Notes under the pieces: generated by a model
The model's input: the letters and a program-made list of their open reading frames with translations, nothing else
Databases searched by the model: none
What the model was told of the DNA's origin: nothing
Shown here: positions 41,409-50,079 of the stretch, piece after piece
How positions within the stretch are numbered: the first letter of the stretch is position 1
Layout: each line of letters begins with the position of its first letter
Program-made: the position numbers and the translations under genes
From: an uncultured Acidimicrobiales bacterium
Lineage (GTDB): Bacteria; Actinomycetota; Acidimicrobiia; Acidimicrobiales; SZUA-35
Assembly: GCA_938002965.1 (NCBI GenBank)
Contig: CALKZY010000028.1
Span: 124,001 to 188,000, forward strand
DNA: 64,000 nucleotides
Direction: 5' to 3'

Positions 41409-43013
41409 ATGCAGACCAAAACATCCGACCGGCGGCGCTGGTTCACGAGATACGCCTTCCTAAACCTGGCGGTCAGCAAACTCAGCCGAGGCAAGTCCAC
41501 TAAGCCACCCGAGCCGGCGCCAAGACCACCAAGACGATGCCGAAAAATGCCGCTGGCAGCACTGGCCATACTGTTCGTGCTGACAACGTTCACGACAGTG
41601 GCGGTGACGGCCTCGCCGGCATCAGCCCAACAGGATCGGGTGTTGTTCGATTTCTCTCGGACCCAGGACCAATTCTGGACATTCGCCAAGCCGGGAACCG
41701 GGGCCGAAATCAGCGGCTTGTTGAATGGCGGGAACCTGATCCTCGAAACCGAGTTGCCTCAAGGAGGCAGCGTTGCGTGGACCGGCAGGGACCCAACGGT
41801 CACCGACTGGCGAAACCACGACGCGTTGCGGTTCGTCTTCAGAGGCCTGAACACCGGAAGCGTCTTCAAGATCGTGTTTCAAGAGGGTTCCGACCTCGAA
41901 CGATTCGAGTATTCCTTTAGGGACGACTCGTCTACCTCTCGGATCATTACGGCCCACCTCGACGACTTCGTTGCATCGTCGTGGCAGCCCAACGGCCAGC
42001 GACCGGAAGGCATGGACAAGGTCGACGTCCGGAAGTTCCTCATTCAAGTCAGAGGACCTGGCCGCGGTCGACTCGCCATAGGCAGCATTTCACTCGTTCA
42101 CGATGACGATGGCGTCAGTCAGATTCTCACCGAGCCGGCCCGAAACAAGCCCAACAACCCCGATCCGAACGGTGGACTCCTGCAGCTGGGCTGTACGGGC
42201 GACCGCAACTTCACCTTTCGCTCGATTGACCCGATCGTCCAGCCTGGCGTCGAACCGACCCACCACCAGCACATGTTCGTCGGGAACCAGGAACTCACTC
42301 CTCAGTCGGTGAACGTCGGAGGCGGATTCAACAACATCAACCGTGATTCGGATACCACCTGTCCCGGCGGTCAAGCCAATCTCAGCGGCTACTGGGTCCC
42401 GACGCTTTTCGACGGACGTGGCAACGCCATGATCCCGAACGACGTCAACGTCTATTACAAGCGTGGCTCGGTCGATAACCGTTCGATCCAGAACTTCCCG
42501 ACCGGTCTCAAGATGGTCGCCGGCGATCTGCCCGGCACAGCCACACCACCCGATGGAAACACCGTGGCGTACTGGAGCTGTCGCGGCGGTGGCCAGGAGG
42601 TAGGGGTGTCACGCACCATTCCGTCGTGTACCGCACCGGCGATTCTGAGAATGTTTGTGGTCTTTCCCCAGTGTTGGAACAACCGGGACCTCTACTCGAC
42701 CAACGGCGCACACATGGCCTATGCCGAGCCGTTCGGTGGGGGTGGTCGCCTCGACGGCAACAGTGTCGCCTACTACCGACAGTGCCCGGCCAGTCACCCG
42801 ACAACGCTCCCCGAAATCAACTATCAGTTCCACTACAACATGCAGCCTGGTCAAGACTCGCGTTGGTGGCGTCTGTCCAGTCCCACCCTGCACGGCGACT
42901 GGATGAACGGCTGGGATGCAAACACCTTCCAACAAGTCATCGACAACTGTATGAAGGCCGAGCCCCTGCAATGTCAGGACCAGCTCAGCCGAACAGTCCA
43001 ACTGGTCGGCTAG
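41409..43013 (+). CDS. Secreted DUF1996 protein with N-terminal carbohydrate-binding-like domain
   Basis: 534 residues from ATG 41409, with AAGGAG upstream. A long basic N-terminus leads to a signal helix (PLAALAILFVLTTFTTVAV, ending SPASAQQ) at about 47-72. Residues about 75-225 are a beta-sandwich resembling CBM11-type domains (VLFDFSRTQDQFWTFA, LRFVFRGLNTGSVFKIVFQE). The DUF1996 domain follows with its histidine motif HHQHMFVGNQEL near 285, and NLSGYWVPTLFDGRG and FHYNMQPGQDSRWW later; six or more cysteines suggest disulfides. DUF1996 is found in fungi and actinobacteria and its activity is unknown. Confidence 0.8.
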   Translation: MQTKTSDRRRWFTRYAFLNLAVSKLSRGKSTKPPEPAPRPPRRCRKMPLAALAILFVLTTFTTVAVTASPASAQQDRVLFDFSRTQDQFWTFAKPGTGAEISGLLNGGNLILETELPQGGSVAWTGRDPTVTDWRNHDALRFVFRGLNTGSVFKIVFQEGSDLERFEYSFRDDSSTSRIITAHLDDFVASSWQPNGQRPEGMDKVDVRKFLIQVRGPGRGRLAIGSISLVHDDDGVSQILTEPARNKPNNPDPNGGLLQLGCTGDRNFTFRSIDPIVQPGVEPTHHQHMFVGNQELTPQSVNVGGGFNNINRDSDTTCPGGQANLSGYWVPTLFDGRGNAMIPNDVNVYYKRGSVDNRSIQNFPTGLKMVAGDLPGTATPPDGNTVAYWSCRGGGQEVGVSRTIPSCTAPAILRMFVVFPQCWNNRDLYSTNGAHMAYAEPFGGGGRLDGNSVAYYRQCPASHPTTLPEINYQFHYNMQPGQDSRWWRLSSPTLHGDWMNGWDANTFQQVIDNCMKAEPLQCQDQLSRTVQLVG

Positions 43014-43100
43014 TCAGGACCCCACCCACACATTTCTCCGGCGGCACTTCTGAGGGAACATCGTTGGCTCTGGGTCCTGCGATGGCGTGCCACCGGCTAC

Positions 43101-43140
43101 GGCATGGCTGCTGATGCTCCTCGTGGTCAGCAGCCATGCC
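43101..43140 (+). terminator. Strong perfect hairpin after DUF1996 gene
   Basis: Two perfect 14-bp arms (43101-43114, GGCATGGCTGCTGA, and 43127-43140) enclose a 12-nt loop, about 90 bp past the stop at 43013. There is no T-run. It is the longest perfect hairpin I noticed in the window and could terminate in either direction. Confidence 0.55.
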
Positions 43141-43231
43141 AACCGGGTCAGCTGATGGGCTCAGTAGCAATGAGCGCCCCCAGGTAGCCCCACCGGTTGA
43201 AAGACGGAGCCACTCCGGGCACCCTTATGCC

Positions 43232-44806
43232 ATGGCGTCAAACACCTCGCACATTTTCCGAAGTCCTCTGCCCGACGAGCCCATGCCTGTGGTGCCGCTC
43301 ACCGAGTACGTGTTTCAACATGCCGGCTCCTTGGCCGACCATCCAGCAATGATCGACGGCCCAACCGGCCGCACCTACACCTTCGGACAGATGACCGATC
43401 ACATCGCCCGCCTAGCCGGTGGTCTCACCGAGAAGGGCTATGGCGCAGGAGTCACCACCGCTCTGATGGCCCCGAATGTGCCCGAGTACGCCATCGTGTT
43501 CCACGCGGTTGCCACCGCTGGGGGAACCGTGACCACACTCAACCCGGTGTACGGGGCGGAAGAGGTCAAATTCCAGTTGAACAACGCCGGGGCCAAACTG
43601 TTGATCACCGTGTCCGACTTCGTGGATACGGCCATCGCCGCCGCCGAGGGCACCGACGTCGAAACCATTGCCGTCATCGGCGACTCGACCGGAGGTGACG
43701 TCGTTTCGCTGACCGAGCTGTATGGCGAGGCCATGACTCAGGTGCCGATCGACCCTGAGGAACAGTTGGTGGTGCTTCCCTACTCTTCGGGAACCACCGG
43801 CATGCCCAAAGGCGTGATGCTGACCCACTTCAACCTGGTGGCCAATCTGGCCCAGTCCAAGCCGGTGCTGCAGTACGGCGATAACGAAGCCGCTCTGGCC
43901 GTGCTCCCCTTCTTCCATATTTACGGCATGCAGGTGCTGATGAACGGATTGCTGGCCGAGGGCATCACCGTCGTGACCATGCCTCGGTTCGACATGGAGC
44001 AGGCGCTAAGCCTCATCCAGGAACACAGTGTCACCCAGTTCTACGCCGTACCACCGATCGTGTTGGGTTTGGCCAAGCACCCCGCCGTCGACAACTACGA
44101 TCTATCGTCGATGCGCAAGATCTTCTGTGGCGCCGCCCCACTCGGCGGTGAGCTGGCCGAAGAAGCCGCCGCCCGTGTCGGCTGCCCGGTGGTGCAGGGT
44201 TACGGCATGACCGAGCTGAGCCCCATCAGCCACGCTACTGCCGGTGAAGACTCCAAGCCGGGTTCCAACGGCGTCACGGTGCCAAACACCGAGTGTCGAA
44301 TCGTCGACCCGATGGGCGAGGACCAGGGACCCGACGGCGAAGGCGAACTCTGGATCAAGGGTCCACAGGTCATGAAGGGATATCTCAACAATCCAGATGC
44401 CACCGCCGCCACCATCGACACCGACGGATGGCTGCACACCGGCGACGTAGCCCGCATCGACGGCGACGGCCACATGTACATCGTCGACCGGGTGAAGGAG
44501 CTGATCAAGTTCAAGGGATTCCAGGTGGCCCCGGCCGAGCTGGAAGGCCTCATCGTGACGCACCCGGCGGTTGCCGACGTGGCCGTCATTGGTATCCCAG
44601 ACGTCGAAGCGGGCGAGCTGCCCAAGGCCTTCGTGGTGTTGAAGCCCGACGCTGAAGCGACAGCCGAGGACATCCAGTCGTTCGTGGCCGAGCATGTGGC
44701 CAGCTACAAGCAAATCCGTATGGTCGAATTCACCGATGAGATTCCCAAGAGCGCCTCGGGCAAGATCCTGCGCCGCTTCCTTCGAGACCAGTCGGCCGAG
44801 GCCTAA
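43232..44806 (+). CDS. Acyl-CoA synthetase/4-coumarate-CoA ligase-type AMP-dependent ligase
   Basis: 524 residues from ATG 43232. ANL superfamily motifs in order: YSSGTTGMPKGVMLTH (about 185-200), QGYGMTELSPISHAT, GELWIKGPQVMKGYLN, GWLHTGDVARID, ELIKFKGFQVAPAELEGLI and the C-terminal KSASGKILRRFLR with the catalytic lysine. The enzyme adenylates a carboxylate and transfers it to CoA; the 4CL-like pattern suggests an aryl or medium/long-chain acid. It has its own upstream gap of 218 bp. Confidence 0.93.
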   Translation: MASNTSHIFRSPLPDEPMPVVPLTEYVFQHAGSLADHPAMIDGPTGRTYTFGQMTDHIARLAGGLTEKGYGAGVTTALMAPNVPEYAIVFHAVATAGGTVTTLNPVYGAEEVKFQLNNAGAKLLITVSDFVDTAIAAAEGTDVETIAVIGDSTGGDVVSLTELYGEAMTQVPIDPEEQLVVLPYSSGTTGMPKGVMLTHFNLVANLAQSKPVLQYGDNEAALAVLPFFHIYGMQVLMNGLLAEGITVVTMPRFDMEQALSLIQEHSVTQFYAVPPIVLGLAKHPAVDNYDLSSMRKIFCGAAPLGGELAEEAAARVGCPVVQGYGMTELSPISHATAGEDSKPGSNGVTVPNTECRIVDPMGEDQGPDGEGELWIKGPQVMKGYLNNPDATAATIDTDGWLHTGDVARIDGDGHMYIVDRVKELIKFKGFQVAPAELEGLIVTHPAVADVAVIGIPDVEAGELPKAFVVLKPDAEATAEDIQSFVAEHVASYKQIRMVEFTDEIPKSASGKILRRFLRDQSAEA

Positions 44807-44844
44807 TCTCTCCCCTCGCTTTGCCTGACCGTCTGAAAAAGCAA

Positions 44845-44874
44845 CGGCCGCTGCCCCCAGTGGAGCAGCGGCCG
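44845..44874 (-). terminator. Rho-independent terminator, minus strand
   Basis: CGGCCGCTGC and GCAGCGGCCG form a perfect 10-bp GC stem with a 10-nt loop. Read on the minus strand the stem is followed by TTGCTTTTTC, a T-run, so it ends the transcript of the secreted F5/8C-LysM gene (stop at 44912) and can also stop the convergent ligase transcript. Confidence 0.8.
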
Positions 44875-44911
44875 CGTTCCCTCCCGGCGGTCTGGTCTAG
44901 CGACTGGGACC

Positions 44912-47557
44912 CTAGTTGCGGCCCCGGATTCGAGCGCCGTCAGGTTGGCCGTCGAAGTTGTCGTCCGGCTGCGAGTTGTCGATCACAAACTCTTTGGCCG
45001 GGCCCGGTGCGATGTAGCCGCCGGCCCCATTGGAAACGCCGCCGAACGTGTTGCCGTACGGATCGCTGGCCCGAACCGATCCGGTGATGTTGCAGACGCC
45101 GTTCTGACAGATGGTGCCGTCATTCCAGTGGTTGTCGATGGCCGCGGCGAACTGTTCAACCTCACCGTCGGCACACGGTGGACTCTTAAGCGCCGTGGAA
45201 CGGCCCCAGGGATCTGTGCACCAACTGGTGGTGCCGCCCAAGTTCTTCAGCCAAGCCGTCTTGAAGTTCACACCGCGGCGGGTGCCGTTGAACGGCGACT
45301 CGGCGCTCGCCCAATCGTCGGTCGGCTTCTCGTACGGCCCCAGCTCACAGAACTTGGTTCCGGTTCCGTCAGGGTAGATACGGACGTTGTTGTTGTAGCA
45401 AAGGTCGAGGGTCCGTTCGACATCCACGATGTAGGGCCACTGACCGGTCGGATCGGGGGAGACTCCCGTAACCAGCCACGGCATGTCAATCACGCTGTAG
45501 TAGGGCTGAATCATCAGCACGCCGGAACCGGCCCGCTCAATCCAGTTCGGCTGGGTCCACAGGGTGACGTCTTGCAGGTTGGCCAGTTCGTTCCACACAA
45601 CTCCAGGCGAACACACGAACTCTCGTCCATTGGCTACTTCGTTCGGCCCGGGGCCGGGGCGGTTGGCCTGTTCGATCGGCGAACCATCAAACCCTCGCGT
45701 GAAGTTGGACTTGCGCAGGATCGCCACTTCGGTTCCCGGTGAAGGAACGTTGATGGTGCTGTAATCCGCCGTGGCGAAGTTGGGGTTGGCCGAAGCCAGT
45801 TCGGCCAGAGTCAAACCGTAGAACGCTGCCAGAGACTCCGCCGTGTCGCTAGCGGTGACGATGTGTCCACCGCAACCCACAGCGTTGTACAAGTCGGGAT
45901 CGCCGAAGGTGTACAGGAAGTTGACTGACAACTCCGTCCCGTCACCACACGACAAGCTCAGCTTGTACTCGTGCACGTTGTTGGCCAAGGCATCGAGACT
46001 GAACGAACCCTGGTGGATCAGTGAAAGCCAGGTGCAGTCGAAGCCTGCGTCGTAGAGTGTCGAGCCTTTGTTGGCGGCGTTGCCGACCGCCGCACGGAAC
46101 TGAGCGACAGTGCTCTTGTAGCCTTCGTGGCTTTCAAAATGAGTGAGTCCCGCCTGTTCGGCTGCGTAGCCGAAGGCGGGCCAACCACCTGCCAGCTCGA
46201 AGACGTCGGCTCCGGCTTTGGATGGCATGTAACCGTGTTCATGGCCGAAGTCGCAGATGATCGGATTGTCATCGGATGCTGTCTCGGGAACATAGGTGAT
46301 GGCCGGATGCCAGGTTCGGTAGGCCTTGCCGTCATCACCTTCGGTCCAGTACCGGTCGTGGAGTTGGCGACAATCGTCGCTCAGGTGGGAAGCGATGTCG
46401 TGCCCGAAAGCATTGGCTCGCTCACCCATCGCCGGGATCGCCGACTGAAGTGCTCCATCAGCGTACGGGTCGGGAAGATCGGATAGCTCCGGGTTGCCAC
46501 CGCCAGTGCCTCCACCGCCGCCGCCACCAGTGCCGCCCCCGCCACCTGATCCGCCTCCGTCGCCCGAGCCGGCGAAGACTTTGATCTCAGCCAGATTGAA
46601 CATGGTCGGCTGGGAAGTGAAGGTGACCCGGAGCCGTCGAGCGCTTACCGCGTCAAACTCGACTTCTCTCCAGGCGCTCCAGGCGTGGTTCGTACCGGTG
46701 TAGAGCGGACTGAATGAACCTGTTGTCGCGTTCGAGTACTCCCAGTCAACGCGGTTGTCGGTTGGTTGAAAGATGTTTCCGACAAAGTAGTGAAGGCCGG
46801 TGATTTCGTGTTCACCGCCAAGGTCGATGATGGCGGTCATGGGGAAGTTGTCGGCGTTCCAAGGATTGGGGTTGGTCCACGCTTGGGCGGCGTTGGGTCC
46901 GGTGGCGCCGTCGGTGAGCCGGAGTGCGTTGGACGAGTTGTCTCCATCTAGTGCGGTCAGGGTGTCAAGTTCCCCGGTACTACCGGTTCCACCGCCGCTC
47001 CCTCCTCCTCCGTTGCCGCCACCAGTTCCGCCGTCGTCCGGTGAGCCGACAACGGCTACTTCGGATACGTCGAATCTGGTCTCGACCGATCCGAAGCGCA
47101 GCCGAACGTAGCGGGCCAACGTGTCAACAGGAATCGGGTCCGACCAGGCGTCGTAGCTCGGGGCGGACACTGTGGCGGCATCGGTGTAGACGACACCGTC
47201 GACCGATAGTTCGATGTCCAATTCGGCATCAGACGGGAACGGGATCTGGCCAGCGTATATGTGCAGGGCCTCGATGTCGTGAAGCTCCTGCAAGTCGATC
47301 ACGGCCGACATCGGGTATGAATCGTTGGACCACGGATTGCCGGAGTTGGCCCAAACGTCGCCGGGGTCAGCACTCTCGACACCGTCGACCAGAGCAGCGG
47401 CTCGAGTCGAGTTCGCCCCGTCTTCGGCGAGCGCTTCGCCTACGGCTCCAGGCGGCGGTGCGGCCGACGCCGGACCAAAGATGATCAACGGGAATAAGGC
47501 GATGGCGAGGACGACTCCTGTCGCCACCCATCTGGTGGTCCGATGTGTTTGACTCAT
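44912..47557 (-). CDS. Secreted multidomain protein: two F5/8C domains, His-rich core, LysM-like repeat
   Basis: 881 residues from ATG 47557. Signal peptide at 1-35 (VATGVVLAIALFPLIIFG). Two discoidin/F5-8-type-C-like beta-sandwiches follow at about 42-178 (MSAVIDLQELHDIEALHIYA) and 205-338 (MTAIIDLGGEHEITGLHYFV), joined and followed by poly-Gly/Ser linkers. The core (from about 380) has ICDFGHEHGYMP and many cysteines. A LysM-like stretch lies near 566-612 (TASDTAESLAAFYGLTLAEL). The layout suits binding to cell-wall or extracellular glycans. Core family unknown to me. Confidence 0.75.
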   Translation of the reverse strand: MSQTHRTTRWVATGVVLAIALFPLIIFGPASAAPPPGAVGEALAEDGANSTRAAALVDGVESADPGDVWANSGNPWSNDSYPMSAVIDLQELHDIEALHIYAGQIPFPSDAELDIELSVDGVVYTDAATVSAPSYDAWSDPIPVDTLARYVRLRFGSVETRFDVSEVAVVGSPDDGGTGGGNGGGGSGGGTGSTGELDTLTALDGDNSSNALRLTDGATGPNAAQAWTNPNPWNADNFPMTAIIDLGGEHEITGLHYFVGNIFQPTDNRVDWEYSNATTGSFSPLYTGTNHAWSAWREVEFDAVSARRLRVTFTSQPTMFNLAEIKVFAGSGDGGGSGGGGGTGGGGGGGTGGGNPELSDLPDPYADGALQSAIPAMGERANAFGHDIASHLSDDCRQLHDRYWTEGDDGKAYRTWHPAITYVPETASDDNPIICDFGHEHGYMPSKAGADVFELAGGWPAFGYAAEQAGLTHFESHEGYKSTVAQFRAAVGNAANKGSTLYDAGFDCTWLSLIHQGSFSLDALANNVHEYKLSLSCGDGTELSVNFLYTFGDPDLYNAVGCGGHIVTASDTAESLAAFYGLTLAELASANPNFATADYSTINVPSPGTEVAILRKSNFTRGFDGSPIEQANRPGPGPNEVANGREFVCSPGVVWNELANLQDVTLWTQPNWIERAGSGVLMIQPYYSVIDMPWLVTGVSPDPTGQWPYIVDVERTLDLCYNNNVRIYPDGTGTKFCELGPYEKPTDDWASAESPFNGTRRGVNFKTAWLKNLGGTTSWCTDPWGRSTALKSPPCADGEVEQFAAAIDNHWNDGTICQNGVCNITGSVRASDPYGNTFGGVSNGAGGYIAPGPAKEFVIDNSQPDDNFDGQPDGARIRGRN

Positions 47558-47628
47558 ATGCCACACACCGCTGGCCAGCCGGTTTTGTCCAGTCCGGCTC
47601 CAATTTCTTTGCCGCTACTCCCGACGGT

Positions 47629-48477
47629 CTACAGCTCGGCCACGCAGACGATGACTTCGGTGATGTTGGCCGCTGCCTCTGATCGAGTGATGACAAACGA
47701 TTCGACAACGACCGGCTGATCAAAGCTGTGACTCTTAAAGCCGTCGCGACCTGACAGCTGAATGGGTACAGTCACCCCGGCAATATCGACGGTGATGACA
47801 CCCGATACGTCCTGATAGGGATGTTGCGCCAGGAGAATCTCGGTGGCCTGTACAGGGGCGTCCAGGGTGACTTCGACTGACACCGTTCCCGGGTAGTCGG
47901 GTTCCCACAGGCCGAAGTAGAACGGGCCGTCTTGCTCGTTGACCAGGTCCCCTTTCCGGTTCCAGCCTTTCTCGCCGCTGATGTACTCCAGGTCTGCCCG
48001 CTCCAACGTCGCCCGTCGTCCCGAGCTACAGACATTGTTGGCCACGCCGGGGTCCAGGTCCTGCTGTGCGGGTGCCGTCGATTCAGACGGCTGACCAGCC
48101 GCGGTGACAACGTCGGCTGTGACCAGCGGCGTGGGTGTGGGCTGCGTGGGTGTGGGCTGCGTGGCAGAGGTTGCAGTAGTGGCAGTAGTGGCTTCGCCCA
48201 CTTCAACAGTCACCGATGTCGTCGAAGTCGGCAAGGCGGTCAAATCGACCCCGTCTGAGGCCGGGGATTCCACTGACACCGTTGGCTCCGACAGCAATCG
48301 GGGGCCGACTTGAAAGAGCAACGCCAGTCCGGCAGCAGCCGCCAACAGGGCCACGGCATAGGGGCGACGTGGTGGTCGAGTAGCTTGATGGACGTCCAGC
48401 CCACGCGCCCGGACCTGTGCCTCGACGGCATCCAGCTGGGTCCGCTGGGCGGATCGTATCCGATCATCGAGATTCAT
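47629..48477 (-). CDS. Membrane-anchored protein co-encoded with ECF sigma factor (anti-sigma-like)
   Basis: 282 residues from ATG 48477, overlapping the sigma factor stop by 4 bp (ATGA). A short cytosolic N-terminus of about 38 residues (LDDRIRSAQRTQLDAVEAQV), one helix at about 40-57 (AVALLAAAAGLALLFQV), a Thr/Pro/Ala-rich linker with a TQPTP repeat, and a C-terminal extracellular beta-rich domain (VEVTLDAPVQATEILLAQHP) with two cysteines. No ZAS zinc motif is seen, so it is anti-sigma-like by position and topology rather than by motif. Confidence 0.65.
   Translation of the reverse strand: MNLDDRIRSAQRTQLDAVEAQVRARGLDVHQATRPPRRPYAVALLAAAAGLALLFQVGPRLLSEPTVSVESPASDGVDLTALPTSTTSVTVEVGEATTATTATSATQPTPTQPTPTPLVTADVVTAAGQPSESTAPAQQDLDPGVANNVCSSGRRATLERADLEYISGEKGWNRKGDLVNEQDGPFYFGLWEPDYPGTVSVEVTLDAPVQATEILLAQHPYQDVSGVITVDIAGVTVPIQLSGRDGFKSHSFDQPVVVESFVITRSEAAANITEVIVCVAEL
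48131..48164 (-). repeat. 15-bp tandem repeat encoding TQPTP units
   Basis: GTGGGTGTGGGCTGC (plus-strand reading) occurs twice in tandem with a partial third copy, in the extracellular linker of the anti-sigma-like protein. Confidence 0.8.
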
Positions 48478-48983
48478 GATTGGTTCTCCTCGTTCCCGGT
48501 GGCGGCGGTTTCGAGTAGTTCGGCCAGAGACCGTCGGGCCTGGTTGAGATGTGATGTAGCGGTCGAGACTGTGCACTCAAGGGTGGAGGCAATGTCCGAT
48601 GTCGACATGTCCTCCTGGTAGAAGAGGGCGACGACGGCCCGTTGGCGGGGAGGTAGACGCCTGACCGCGTCCCAAACCTCGTGGTCGAATCCGGTGTGTC
48701 CAATCAATGGTTCGGCACCTATGCCTGAACGTTCACTGGCCACCTGCCGCAGCGCGACCACCTCTCGCTTCACCCGTCGCATGCGAGACAACGACAAGTT
48801 GATGGTGACCCGGCGAAGCCAGGCACCAGGCTTGTCGTAGCCAGAAACCTGGTCCCAGTGCCGATGGGCGCGGGCGAGCGCCTCCTGCGCGACGTCCTCA
48901 CCCTGCTGATAGTCGCTGCAAATTGTGCACGCCAAAGACACCATCCGGGAAAACTCGCGCTGGTAGAAGGTGCTGTAGTTCAT
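48474..48983 (-). CDS. ECF (SigE-family) RNA polymerase sigma factor
   Basis: 169 residues from ATG 48983; an upstream ATG at 49022 would add 13. Region 2 is FYQREFSRMVSLACTICSDY, then EDVAQEALARAHRHW and KPGAWLRRVTINLSLSRMRR; region 4 is DAVRRLPPRQRAVVALFYQE and DIASTLECTVSTATSHLNQA. This is the short SigE-type ECF class typical of actinobacteria. A palindrome lies 31 bp upstream of the start. The membrane partner overlaps its end by 4 bp. Confidence 0.9.
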   Translation of the reverse strand: MNYSTFYQREFSRMVSLACTICSDYQQGEDVAQEALARAHRHWDQVSGYDKPGAWLRRVTINLSLSRMRRVKREVVALRQVASERSGIGAEPLIGHTGFDHEVWDAVRRLPPRQRAVVALFYQEDMSTSDIASTLECTVSTATSHLNQARRSLAELLETAATGNEENQS

Positions 48984-49013
48984 GGTGACGGGCACACGTC
49001 GGCCTATCGTCAC

Positions 49014-49033
49014 TGTGTCCATACCTGGACACA
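49014..49033. promoter_or_regulatory. Palindrome upstream of ECF sigma gene
   Basis: TGTGTCCA and TGGACACA are perfect 8-bp arms around a 4-nt spacer, about 30-50 bp upstream of the sigma factor ATG (and overlapping the alternative start at 49022). It is placed to act as an operator. Confidence 0.55.
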
Positions 49034-49153
49034 CGTACCGGCTCAGGCTTTTGTCCAGTCTCCACCGAAACTTTTGCCGTACGCCGCCGCGGGCCTTTGG
49101 TCACCATAGTGCCGGTGAACCAAACCGAGCTTGTGCTGCGGTTGATGTGTTGT

Positions 49154-49546
49154 TCAGTCTGCGGCCGAAGCGGCGTCCGCCCTGTTTACTTCACCGTCGC
49201 GTGTCTGCTGAGCCCGCGAGCGCAGTTCATCGATCCACTGACGTGCCCTCTCGGCTTCGGACGGTTCGAGAGCGTGCAAGGCTGGCTCCACGTCTGCGTT
49301 CAGGGCCTCAAGCGAAGTCCTGTAGCGTTCTCGACCAACCGGATCCAGCTGTGTCAGATCTTCAACCGCCGCCACTGTTATTACCGCCAACCGAAGATCG
49401 GCGGCAGCCACGGCACCCTTTCGCTCCTCCAGGGCTTCCAACGTCAATACGACCACTCCGGCCAGGCAGAGCACCAGCGCGCCGACGAATACGGCCGCCG
49501 GTCGGATCATTTGTGACAGAAGCTCGTGTCGCCTCGTCTTCGCCAT
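49154..49546 (-). CDS. Single-pass membrane protein, unknown
   Basis: 130 residues from ATG 49546; TTG/GTG starts upstream would extend it. One helix at about 17-36 (AAVFVGALVLCLAGVVVLTL) after a basic N-terminus (KTRRHELLSQMIR), then a helical, charged domain (RERYRTSLEALNADVEPALH, EAERARQWIDELRSRAQQ) of about 90 residues. Topology suggests an extracytoplasmic helical domain. Family not recognised. It is upstream of the ECF sigma gene on the same strand but 170 bp away. Confidence 0.6.
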   Translation of the reverse strand: MAKTRRHELLSQMIRPAAVFVGALVLCLAGVVVLTLEALEERKGAVAAADLRLAVITVAAVEDLTQLDPVGRERYRTSLEALNADVEPALHALEPSEAERARQWIDELRSRAQQTRDGEVNRADAASAAD

Positions 49547-49633
49547 ATCGAATGGATCGGTGCGTTCGGCTCGAGAGTTGAGTTTCAAACCCGCAAAACT
49601 TTCCGCACACCAATGCGCTACTAGTCTTGAGAC

Positions 49634-50014
49634 ATGGCTCTCACTGTTGGCGACACAGCGACTCTCAATTTCACGGTCACCGATGGCGACACAGCAATCG
49701 CCATGGAATCAGGCGACGTGCCGGTACTCGGCACCCCACGTCTTATCGCCTGGTGCGAGGCCGCCACCTGCGAAGCCATCGCCGCCGGCCTGGACGAAGG
49801 CACCACAACAGTCGGATTCCAGATCCGACTCGATCACTTGTCACCTACACCGGTGGGCGCCGCCGTTTCGGTTACAGCCACGGTCACCGAGGTCGATGGG
49901 CGCACGATCACCTACTCCGTCGACGCCTCGGACAATGATGGCGACGCCGCCACCGGAACCTTCACCCGAGTCCTCGTCGACCGATCCCGGTTCTTAGACA
50001 GAGCGAACGACTGA
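49634..50014 (+). CDS. Hotdog-fold thioesterase (FlK-like)
   Basis: 126 residues from ATG 49634. VPVLGTPRLIAWCEAATCEA, then DEGTTTVGFQIRLDHLSPTP and VSVTATVTEVDGRTITYSV, follow the hotdog fold of fluoroacetyl-CoA-thioesterase-like proteins (central helix wrapped by a sheet), with a Glu in AWCEA near the usual catalytic position. It would hydrolyse a short acyl-CoA in the cytosol. It stands just before the acyl-CoA dehydrogenase operon, 65 bp away, with tandem repeats between. Confidence 0.85.
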   Translation: MALTVGDTATLNFTVTDGDTAIAMESGDVPVLGTPRLIAWCEAATCEAIAAGLDEGTTTVGFQIRLDHLSPTPVGAAVSVTATVTEVDGRTITYSVDASDNDGDAATGTFTRVLVDRSRFLDRAND

Positions 50015-50068
50015 GTTCGCCCGAAACACCGCGAACGACCGAGTTCGCCCGAAACAAAGCGAACGACC
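50003..50068. repeat. 28-bp tandem repeats with embedded hairpins
   Basis: A 28-bp unit starting GCGAACGAC occurs at 50003-50030 and 50031-50058 with a partial third copy to 50068. Each full unit contains GCGAAC-N6-GTTCGC, a small stem. The first copy spans the thioesterase stop codon (50012-50014), and the array fills the gap to the dehydrogenase gene. Confidence 0.85.
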
Positions 50069-50079
50069 ACAATCGTGCG

